The translations under genes were made by a program, and so were the position numbers. Under the pieces are notes generated by a model that worked only from the letters and a program-made list of their open reading frames with translations, did not search any database and was not told where the DNA came from. Below, piece by piece: positions 1-5,224 of a DNA stretch of 6,738 nt; the first letter of the stretch is position 1; each line of letters begins with the position of its first letter. Source of the stretch: Acidobacteriota bacterium (lineage in GTDB: Bacteria > Acidobacteriota > Blastocatellia > Pyrinomonadales > Pyrinomonadaceae). The stretch lies in contig JAFBAJ010000177.1 of assembly GCA_019247865.1 (NCBI GenBank), positions 1-6,738 on the forward strand, given 5' to 3'.

Positions 1-257
1 CCGCCCGCCACTCCGCCCAGAAGGAGTGACGAACGGTCGCCGCGCACGTCATCGGCCAGCTGGCAGCAATCAAGCTCCTCCCACAGGCTTGCCCCACTCT
101 CGATCCCGTGCAGCAACGTGGCCGCTCTACGTTGCATCCGCGCTTGCGCGCTATAGATGTTGACGGGGAGTCGGGAAACTGCCAGCCGCCGATATGAGGA
201 CCTTAGCCTATCCTCGACGGTGTTCCACTCACCTACTGCTTGAAAGTCGTTTCTCAT
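1..257 (-). CDS. Unrecognised protein, 5' part of gene, cut by window edge
   Basis: An open frame of 85 codons runs from an ATG at 257-255 to the window edge without a stop. It begins MRNDFQAVGEWNTVEDRLRS and continues as a charged, probably helical, cytoplasmic-type sequence (several Arg-rich stretches, Trp59, a Cys-Cys pair at residues 64-65, then LADDVRGDRSSLLLGG). There is no signal peptide or membrane segment. The start is chosen because the codon just upstream is the in-frame TAG stop of the secreted peptide gene, so the two genes abut with no spacer and no clear ribosome-binding site. Translation is probably coupled to the peptide gene. The frame uses AGA, AGG, CTA and TCA codons, which are uncommon in the neighbouring genes. 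I do not recognise a family. As the second gene of the operon it could be an effector, processing or transport partner of the peptide, but nothing in the visible part shows which. Confidence 0.6.
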   Translation of the reverse strand, partial: MRNDFQAVGEWNTVEDRLRSSYRRLAVSRLPVNIYSAQARMQRRAATLLHGIESGASLWEELDCCQLADDVRGDRSSLLLGGVAG

Positions 258-485
258 CTAAGCTACAAGGTGTGTAGCGAGGTCAATCAGCACTTCCAGA
301 ATAACTCGACCCGGGGTCTCCTGCGGGCCGTCGGTCTTGCCCGGCGTCTCCTGCGGGCCTTCGTCCTTACCCGATTCCTGCGTGCCGCAGATGCCGGGGG
401 TCTCCTGCGGCCCTTCCGCGAAAACTGCGGGAGCGCCCACTCCCAAAACAAGCGTCATCAATAACACCGCCACAAACTTCTTCAT
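258..485 (-). CDS. Small secreted peptide precursor with GPQETPG heptad repeats
   Basis: A 75-residue precursor. Residues 1-23 form a clear Sec signal peptide: MKK, then a hydrophobic core (FVAVLLMTLVLGVG), then APAVFA with likely signal peptidase I cleavage after Ala23. The mature part of about 52 residues has GPQETPG at residues 25-31, 43-49 and 53-59, plus a decayed copy GTQESGK at 34-40, giving a 9-10 residue period. Each exact copy follows an acidic residue (E or D). It ends with a hydrophobic, possibly amphipathic tail, RVILEVLIDLATHLVA (60-75). There is a single Cys (33), so no internal disulfide is possible. The ATG at 485 is supported by the signal peptide and by GAGGGG at 497-502, spaced 11 nt. 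The gene lies downstream of the sigma-54 activator on the same strand, behind a sigma-54-like promoter, and directly abuts the next gene. The family is not recognised. A secreted signalling peptide or a repeat-bearing surface peptide are both possible. Overlapping plus-strand frames here lack these features and are treated as shadows. Confidence 0.85.
   Translation of the reverse strand: MKKFVAVLLMTLVLGVGAPAVFAEGPQETPGICGTQESGKDEGPQETPGKTDGPQETPGRVILEVLIDLATHLVA
309..413 (-). repeat. Tandem coding repeats for GPQETPG
   Basis: Three 21-nt units encode the identical heptad: 393-413, 339-359 and 309-329, with a degenerate unit at 366-386. The three exact copies differ from one another at only four third-codon positions (Gly1 GGC/GGG, Thr5 ACC/ACG, Pro6 CCG/CCC, Gly7 GGT/GGC), and all of these changes are silent. 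The linkers between copies differ in sequence and length. Confidence 0.85.
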
Positions 486-496
486 CTATTCGTTGT

Positions 497-502
497 CCCC
501 TC
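497..502 (-). promoter_or_regulatory. Ribosome-binding site of the peptide gene
   Basis: GAGGGG on the minus strand lies 11 nt before the ATG at 485. The spacing is a little long, but it is the only purine-rich Shine-Dalgarno match close to this start. Confidence 0.55.
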
Positions 503-575
503 AAAATTTTGTCTACCACTTATTCAGGTCTGCAAATTCAAAAGAATAAAAAGCCCTCTTTCGCCCTCTCTTATT

Positions 576-591
576 TACAAGACCCGTGCCA
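576..591 (-). promoter_or_regulatory. Sigma-54 (RpoN) -24/-12 promoter candidate for the peptide operon
   Basis: The minus strand reads TGGCACGGGTCTTGTA. Against the known RpoN consensus TGGCACG-N4-TTGC(A/T) it matches all seven bases of the -24 block, the exact four-base spacer, TTG of the -12 block and the final A/T. The only mismatch is T for C at the -12 position. This would place the transcription start near 565 and give a leader of about 80 nt before the ATG at 485. It lies between a sigma-54 activator gene and the peptide gene, in the right orientation, which raises its credibility. The imperfect -12 may mean a weaker or tighter promoter. Confidence 0.65.
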
Positions 592-782
592 GCCGCCCCG
601 AAGACCCCGCGCAGAGGCCCTATGCTCAATCATGCTAATACTTTAACTGATGCCAGAGAGCAATCTGCACGAAGCTTTGTGGTGACAAGTTTTTTGCGGG
701 AAGAAATGGCGCGAAAGGCCCATCTAAGCACGTAAAGAGCTTACACTTCATGACTTATAAGTTTTGGCGGAGAGTATACAAT

Positions 783-804
783 CACTGCAAAAAATTTTGC
801 AGTG
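783..804. promoter_or_regulatory. 22-bp dyad: candidate activator-binding site or hairpin
   Basis: Perfect 10-bp arms CACTGCAAAA / TTTTGCAGTG are separated by AA. It begins 18 bp beyond the activator's stop codon, and its centre is about 216 bp upstream of the -12 position of the sigma-54-like promoter, a workable distance for an enhancer. Fis-type HTH domains of sigma-54 activators bind dyads of this sort as dimers. The alternative is an intrinsic terminator for the activator gene. That fits less well because the U-rich stretch lies inside the stem and loop and is not after it. Confidence 0.5.
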
Positions 805-822
805 GAAGAGGTTGAACAGGGT

Positions 823-3800
823 TTATTCTTCGGGAGGGGTTTCGAGCACGGGGTGTGCGATTTCAAATCTCTGGAGCTTGTAGTTGAAGGTCTGGCGGCG
901 CAGGCCCAAGAGTTCCGCCGCGCGCGTCGCGTTGCCGCTCTGCCGCGCCAGGGCCTCTGAGAGGAGCTGCCTTTCGACGTTGAGCATGATCTCTTTGAAG
1001 TTGATCGGCTGGGAGAAATCGAGTCTGAACTGGACCGGGGCGGTGGTTACAGCGTCGCGCAGGATGTCCGGCGAGAGCGATTCCGCGCCGACCGACTGCC
1101 CGTCCTCTGCGAAGACGACGATGCGCTCGATCTCGCTCTTGAGCTGGCGCACGTTGCCCGGCCAGGTGTAGCGCGTCAGGTAGCTCATCGCTTCGGGCGT
1201 GATGCCCGCCAGCTGCCGCTTGTTGCGGCGGCAGGTCTCTTCAAAAAAGTAGGAGGCCAGGAGCGCTATGTCTTCGGGTCGCTCACGCAGGGGCGGAACT
1301 TTGATGACGAAGGTATTGAGTCGATAGAAGAGGTCTTCGCGGAAACGCCCTTCGCGCACGTCTGCGTCGAGGTCGCGGTTGGTGGCGACGATGACACGGA
1401 CATTGACCTTGCGCGGGGCTTCGCCGAGCGGCATGATCTCGCCCCCTTGCAGGAAGCGCAGGAGCTTGGGCTGCACTTCGAGCGCGAGGTCGCCGATCTC
1501 GTCCAGAAAGAGCGTGCCGCCTTCGGCCGCGCGGATGATGCCGCGCTGGTCTGAGATGGCTCCGGTGAAGGCTCCGCGCCGGTGACCGAAGAGCTGGCTT
1601 TCGACCAAATCGCGCGGCGCAGCCGTACAGTTGAACGGCAGAAAAATCTTGTCACGCCGGATGCTCTCGTCATGCAGTGCGCGTGCGACGACCTCTTTGC
1701 CGGTCCCGGACTCGCCCACGATGAGCACCGTCGCGTCCGAATCCTTGAGGCGCTCCATCCGCCCCAGCACGTCGCGCATGGCGAAGCTGTTGGCGATGAT
1801 GCTCGGAAAGAGCCCGCTCGAAGTCGGCAGCACGGAGGCGTTGAACGGGCGCGCACGCCGCATGTCCGTTCGGAGGTCGATCATCTGTAGAGCCAGATGC
1901 GCGCAGCCGACGAGCGCGTCGAGAATTTCGGCGCGCCGCTCGGAGAGCGGAGAGGGCGCACGCAGGTAGAGCACGAAAGCGCCGCCGTTCCGACGCGGGG
2001 CCAGCGTCCGGCAGTGCTCGTCAAAGGCGCTCGGCATCTTTCGCACGTCATGCGCCGTCGCTTCGAGCACCGTTTCGAGCCGCCCCTTCTCTTTCGCCAG
2101 ATGCTGCGTCACGGCTTTCATCCCGCGCTCGCGCTCGACCCCGCTCAGGTCAATGCTGGCCTGCACGTAGAGCTGCCCGTCGTCGTCGGCCACGAAGACG
2201 GCCGCGCCATCCGCGCTGAGGGCGTTCTTGGCTGCGAACATCAGCTCGCGCAGCAGGCGCTCGCGCCCGGAGGCCGCGTTCAGAACCTGCATGATGAGCG
2301 GCGCGGCGTCGGGCGGGATGAGATTGATGGCGGGCGCGGGGGCCATCTCCCAGGGAGCCATGCGCTCGGCCGCGTTGGCGGCCTCTTTCTCCGCGCGCTC
2401 GACATCGAGCAACGCGCCGAGCGCCCGAAACTGCTCGCCCGCTTCGAGAAAACGTTTGTGCGCAGACGCGTACTCGCCGCGTCTCATCAGGCTCTCCGCG
2501 TGCTCGAAGACCGTGACCGTCACCTGATACGAGGCGTTCATCGAACGAAAAGCATCTTCGGTCTGCTGGAAGAGCCGTTCGCCGCGCGAAGGGTCGTGCC
2601 GCCGCGTGTAGAAGGTCGCCAGGTTGCGTTGCAGGATGGCGTCGAGGTACGGATAGGGCAGCCCTTCCAGCTCGCCGCGCGCGATCTCAATCCAGTCTTC
2701 CGCCGGCATCCACTTGTCGCAGCGCCTGTAGCCCTCAACGATCAGCAGCGCGGCCTCGCTGGCGAAGCGCGCGTCGTCCATCTCGCGCGCCAGATCGCGC
2801 GCGTTGCGCGCATAGGTCAGCGAGAGGTGCGTATTGCGCGCGAGCAGCCAGAGGCGTGCGAGCGAAAGGAAGGCTTGCGCTTCATCCGTCCTCGTGCCCA
2901 GCTCTTTGGCGCGTGCGAGCGCGAACCGGAGAAGGTCGTTGGCTTCATGGACGCGCCCCTGATAGGCGCGGAGCGTGCCGAGCGTTTCGGAATAGGTGCC
3001 TTCGCTCAGGCGGTCGCCGCGCGCGCGTGCGATGCCGAGCGCGTGCTGGACGTGGCTCTCCGCCGCAGCCCAATCGCCCGTGTAGGTCGAGATGACGGCG
3101 AGGTTGTTATGAAAGCTCCCCAGCAGAAAGTCGTTCTGGAAGCCGGAGAGGTGTTCCAGAGCACGCTGGGCGGCATTGGCGGCCTCGTAAAAGTTGCCCT
3201 GAAAGAGCAGCATCACGCTCAGGTTGTTTTGCAGGCGGGCGCGCGTGATCTCGTCCGTCGTGTTCCGCAGCAGCCGCAGGGCGCGGCGATAGCACATCCC
3301 GGCCTCGTCCAGATCGCCCTCATGGCGCGCGACGAGCCCCAGATTCATGTAGGTGATCGCCAGCGAGCGCTCCTTGTGCGCGCGGCGTCCCCACTCGATG
3401 GCGATCTCGTAATGCTCGCGCGCGAGGAGCTGTTCCGTGAGCGACCAGTAGACCCGGCCCAGACAGTGATAGACGCGCGCCAGATTGGTCGCATCGCCCG
3501 TCGGCTCCAGAATCTCGCGTGCGCGATTGAGCAGCGTGACCGAGCGCGGGAAATTATTTTCGGAGTGCGCCAGCGAGCCGAAGGCCAGCAGGATCAGCCC
3601 GCGAAGGTGCGCCGGGAAAGCTTCGAGCGCGCGCACGTCGTAGGGAGACAGGGTTTCGAGCGCCTCTTTGTCGCGTCCGAGCCCTTCGCAGATTTCCGCC
3701 AGCGCGACGCGCGCCTGCACGCCGAGCTCGGTCGCAGAGGGCACGGCCTCTTCCCTGACGAGCAGCGCGAGCAGCTTGTGCGCCCCGGCCAGGTCGCCGC

Positions 3801-3870
3801 GCTCGCTCTGCTTCTGAGCGCGCAGCAGCGTCTCGTCCGGGACACTCTGATTTGTTGTCACGTAGCTCAT
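823..3870 (-). CDS. Sigma-54-dependent transcriptional activator, TPR-GAF-AAA+-Fis
   Basis: A bacterial enhancer-binding protein of 1015 residues counted from the ATG at 3870. Residues of about 15-520 are helical TPR-type repeats, with typical units such as ARLQNNLSVMLLFQGNFYEA and GSFHNNLAVISTYTGDWAAA. Residues of about 525-690 look like a GAF-type sensor. The AAA+ core has Walker A GESGTGKE (719-726), GAFTGA (766-771, the sigma-54 contact loop), Walker B LFLDE (787-791), the conserved FREDLFYRL segment (843-851) and WPGNVRQL (903-910). A Fis-type HTH (about 978-1002, ATRAAELLGLRRQTFNYKLQ) ends the protein. All catalytic motifs are intact, so it should activate RpoN holoenzyme using ATP. There is no response-regulator receiver domain, so the input is probably a ligand or a protein or peptide bound by the TPR or GAF parts. 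The reading frame extends upstream to an ATG at 3948 and a TTG at 3954, but 3870 is preferred: AGGA sits 5 nt before it and a -10 element lies within the longer version. Its likely target is the peptide operon directly downstream. Confidence 0.95.
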   Translation of the reverse strand: MSYVTTNQSVPDETLLRAQKQSERGDLAGAHKLLALLVREEAVPSATELGVQARVALAEICEGLGRDKEALETLSPYDVRALEAFPAHLRGLILLAFGSLAHSENNFPRSVTLLNRAREILEPTGDATNLARVYHCLGRVYWSLTEQLLAREHYEIAIEWGRRAHKERSLAITYMNLGLVARHEGDLDEAGMCYRRALRLLRNTTDEITRARLQNNLSVMLLFQGNFYEAANAAQRALEHLSGFQNDFLLGSFHNNLAVISTYTGDWAAAESHVQHALGIARARGDRLSEGTYSETLGTLRAYQGRVHEANDLLRFALARAKELGTRTDEAQAFLSLARLWLLARNTHLSLTYARNARDLAREMDDARFASEAALLIVEGYRRCDKWMPAEDWIEIARGELEGLPYPYLDAILQRNLATFYTRRHDPSRGERLFQQTEDAFRSMNASYQVTVTVFEHAESLMRRGEYASAHKRFLEAGEQFRALGALLDVERAEKEAANAAERMAPWEMAPAPAINLIPPDAAPLIMQVLNAASGRERLLRELMFAAKNALSADGAAVFVADDDGQLYVQASIDLSGVERERGMKAVTQHLAKEKGRLETVLEATAHDVRKMPSAFDEHCRTLAPRRNGGAFVLYLRAPSPLSERRAEILDALVGCAHLALQMIDLRTDMRRARPFNASVLPTSSGLFPSIIANSFAMRDVLGRMERLKDSDATVLIVGESGTGKEVVARALHDESIRRDKIFLPFNCTAAPRDLVESQLFGHRRGAFTGAISDQRGIIRAAEGGTLFLDEIGDLALEVQPKLLRFLQGGEIMPLGEAPRKVNVRVIVATNRDLDADVREGRFREDLFYRLNTFVIKVPPLRERPEDIALLASYFFEETCRRNKRQLAGITPEAMSYLTRYTWPGNVRQLKSEIERIVVFAEDGQSVGAESLSPDILRDAVTTAPVQFRLDFSQPINFKEIMLNVERQLLSEALARQSGNATRAAELLGLRRQTFNYKLQRFEIAHPVLETPPEE

Positions 3871-3938
3871 CGAAATCCTGGGGCGGAAAATCTTGAATAT
3901 GAAGCGACTTTGGAGGTACGACAGGCGAACCGCTTGCG

Positions 3939-3947
3939 AGTATAACA
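3939..3947 (-). promoter_or_regulatory. Extended -10 promoter of the activator gene
   Basis: The minus strand reads TGTTATACT, matching TGnTATAAT with one mismatch. No good -35 is visible, as is usual for extended -10 promoters. Transcription would start near 3932, giving a leader of about 60 nt before the ATG at 3870. The upstream in-frame starts at 3948 and 3954 would then not be transcribed from this promoter. Confidence 0.45.
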
Positions 3948-3952
3948 TGAGC

Positions 3953-4137
3953 AAGGATGAAGGCGGAAGGGGCTCGCCTTTCGGTGGTGACCTAAATTCA
4001 ACTCTCTGCGATTTCTCTGCGTGAACTCTGCGTCTCTGCGGTGAGTATGTTGCAGCTTCCTCTCAACGCAGAGACGCAGAGTTCACGCAGAGAGACACAG
4101 AGAAAACAATTTAGGACACTACCCGCCTTTCATCCTT
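3953..4137. repeat. 185-bp nested inverted-repeat element, CGCAGAGA type
   Basis: The core arms 4014-4040 and 4067-4093 are perfect 27-bp inverted copies made of CGCAGAG(A) units. Pairing continues inward (4042-4045 with 4062-4065) and outward, with CCTAAATT at 3991-3998 facing AATTTAGG at 4108-4115. At the ends, AAGGATGAAGGCGG (3953-3966) faces the complement of AAGGATGAAAGGCGG (4123-4137). No reading frame of note lies inside. Intergenic repeats with CGCAGAGACGCAGAG units are found in many bacterial genomes, but their function is not settled. It lies between two divergent genes, so it is unlikely to be the terminator of either. Its left end reaches into the upstream part of the activator promoter. 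Confidence 0.85.
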
Positions 4138-4144
4138 CCGCCCT

Positions 4145-4176
4145 GCTCTGCGGGCAACATGTTGCAGGCGCAGAGC
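4145..4176. repeat. Imperfect 32-nt dyad upstream of the LolA-like gene
   Basis: Outer arms GCTCTGCG (4145-4152) and CGCAGAGC (4169-4176) enclose the perfect 12-bp palindrome GCAACATGTTGC (4154-4165), with a 1-nt versus 3-nt bulge. It lies about 37-68 bp upstream of the predicted start of transcription near 4213, so it could be an operator or activator site. The CGCAGAG arms also resemble the neighbouring repeat element, so it may be a fragment of that family. Confidence 0.5.
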
Positions 4177-4197
4177 ATCTGAAGATTTCACGTGCCG

Positions 4198-4206
4198 TGG
4201 TATAAT
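4198..4206 (+). promoter_or_regulatory. Extended -10 promoter of the LolA-like gene
   Basis: TGGTATAAT is a perfect extended -10 (TGn + TATAAT). The -35 region is poor. The start would be near 4213, about 54 nt before the ATG at 4267. An imperfect dyad, AATTCGCG / CGCGTAATT (4204-4223), overlaps the -10 and the start point and could be an operator or a leader hairpin. Confidence 0.6.
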
Positions 4207-4266
4207 TCGCGCTTCGCGTAATTATTTCAAACTGCGGCTTTTCAAACCCGAAAATGGAATGAAAAT

Positions 4267-5136
4267 ATGAGACGCTTTTTTGACCTGACACTCGCTCTGG
4301 CGATGCTCTCGCTGTTCGCTCTCGCCGCTCAGGCACAGCAGCCTGCGAAGCCCGCCGCCAACGCCGGTTCCGCGCCCCAGATCGACGCCGGCAAGCCGGT
4401 TGATACAGATCGCATCATTCGCGCTTTCACAGCCAAAGAGACGGAGTTTCGTCGCGCGCTCAACAATTACGCCTTCAAGCGCGAAGCCGTCATGCAATCC
4501 ATCGGGATGGGCGGGCAGATCACTGGCGAGTATCACCGCGTCTCGAACTTCACGTTCGACGATTCGGGCACGCGCTTCGAGAAGATCGCCTTCTTCCCGA
4601 TGCCGTCGCTGGATGCCGTCACGCCGGAGGATTTGGAAGACCTCGGCGGCGTCAACCAGTTCGCGCTCGAAGCCTCGAAGATCAACCAGTACAACTTCAC
4701 CTACGTCGGCAAGGAGCACATAGACGAGCTCGACCTCTACGTCTTCGATGTCGCGCCCAAAGTAATGCCCAGCTCGAAGAACCTCAAAGAGCGCCTCTTT
4801 CTGGGGCGTATCTGGGTGGACGACCAGGACTTGCAGATCGTCAAGACGCGCGGCAAGGGCGTGCCCGAAACCAGGGACAACAAGTTTCCAATCTTTGAGA
4901 CCTATCGCCAGCAGATCGACGGCAAGTACTGGTTCCCGGTGCTGGCGCGCGCCGACGAAGAGCTGATCTACGACAACGCGCCGTCGCTCCACATCCGTGC
5001 GCGCATCAAATATTCCGAATACAAGATGGCGCGCAGCGACGTCAAGATCATCGAAGGCGATGTCTTTGACGAGACCGAGCAGAAGCCCGAACAGAAGCCG
5101 AAGCCTGCTCCGACGCCGACGCCGAAGAAGCCTTAA
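4267..5136 (+). CDS. Secreted protein, LolA-like / outer-membrane lipoprotein-sorting type
   Basis: 289 residues. A Sec signal peptide covers residues 1-23 (MRR, hydrophobic LTLALAMLSLFALA, AQA with likely cleavage before QQP). There is no lipobox Cys, so the protein should be periplasmic or exported, not a lipoprotein. A Pro/Ala-rich linker (about 24-45) precedes a helical start (IIRAFTAKETEFRRALNNYA) and a beta-rich body. Motifs such as YVGKEHIDELDLYVFDVAP (146-164), LGRIWVDDQDLQIVK (179-193) and DGKYWFPV (218-225) recall the strand pattern of LolA/RseB-like folds, where the body binds lipid or lipidated partners. This is family-level resemblance read by eye, and the substrate is unknown. 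The tail (271-289) is Glu/Lys/Pro-rich and probably disordered. The start is supported by the signal peptide and a weak GGA 8 nt upstream; an earlier ATG (4254) stops after two codons. The long frame on the opposite strand is treated as a shadow. Confidence 0.85.
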   Translation: MRRFFDLTLALAMLSLFALAAQAQQPAKPAANAGSAPQIDAGKPVDTDRIIRAFTAKETEFRRALNNYAFKREAVMQSIGMGGQITGEYHRVSNFTFDDSGTRFEKIAFFPMPSLDAVTPEDLEDLGGVNQFALEASKINQYNFTYVGKEHIDELDLYVFDVAPKVMPSSKNLKERLFLGRIWVDDQDLQIVKTRGKGVPETRDNKFPIFETYRQQIDGKYWFPVLARADEELIYDNAPSLHIRARIKYSEYKMARSDVKIIEGDVFDETEQKPEQKPKPAPTPTPKKP

Positions 5137-5144
5137 AACAATTT

Positions 5145-5213
5145 TCACGCAAAGGCGCAAAGACGCAAAGACGAGCTTAACTGCTTTCTTTGCGTCTTTG
5201 CGCCTTTGCGTGA
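5145..5213. terminator. Perfect 27-bp inverted repeat between convergent genes, CGCAAAGA type
   Basis: Arms 5145-5171 and 5187-5213 are perfect inverted copies with a 15-nt loop, built of CGCAAAG(R) units. It begins 8 bp after the stop of the LolA-like gene and ends 11 bp before the stop of plsC on the other strand, so either transcript would end in a long, stable hairpin. No strong U-run follows on either side (TAAAACGTTTT to the right, AAAATTGTTTT to the left), so it is not a textbook intrinsic terminator. It may be a dispersed repeat that blocks read-through or protects 3' ends. Confidence 0.65.
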
Positions 5214-5224
5214 GATAAAACGTT

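Larger units (their letters stand above)
486..822. other. Intergenic region between the activator and peptide genes
   Basis: This 337-bp stretch is visibly more AT-rich than the genes around it and holds no convincing gene. It contains the dyad at 783-804, the 10-bp palindromes ACTTATAAGT (753-762) and CAAAATTTTG (502-511), and the sigma-54-like promoter at 576-591. A TATACT (773-778, minus strand) could serve as a sigma-70 -10 element, but no good -35 is visible. The size and content suit an enhancer-dependent regulatory region. Confidence 0.6.

Noticed and set aside
309..413. Short-spaced repeats as a possible CRISPR array
   Set aside because: The repeats are coding, in frame, have 6-33 nt linkers and uneven spacing. 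No cas genes are visible.
500..535. Possible sigma-70 promoter TTGCAG-N18-CAAAAT before the peptide gene
   Set aside because: The start of transcription would fall at about the Shine-Dalgarno sequence, leaving no usable leader. The sigma-54-like element upstream is a better match.
240..549. Two overlapping plus-strand frames (240-464 and 337-549) over the peptide gene
   Set aside because: They are antisense to the signal-peptide-bearing gene. Their Arg-rich or Pro/Ser-rich repeats simply mirror the heptad-coding DNA.
576..638. A 20-codon minus-strand frame (MIEHRASARG...) upstream of the peptide gene
   Set aside because: No ribosome-binding site and no protein-like features, and it would overlap the sigma-54-like promoter.
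680..705. TGGTGAC...TTTTGC on the plus strand as a second sigma-54 promoter
   Set aside because: The spacing between GG and GC is about 3 bp too long, and no plus-strand gene follows.
1897..3945. A 682-codon open frame on the plus strand, opposite the activator gene
   Set aside because: It lies fully antisense to the clear TPR-GAF-AAA+ protein. Its translation is Arg/Ala/Gly-rich with no domain motifs, as expected from codon bias in a GC-rich gene.
4222..5160. A 312-codon open frame on the minus strand, opposite the LolA-like gene
   Set aside because: The plus-strand frame has a signal peptide, a perfect extended -10 and family-like motifs. The minus frame would start inside the hairpin repeat and shows low-complexity Arg/Leu at its N-terminus.
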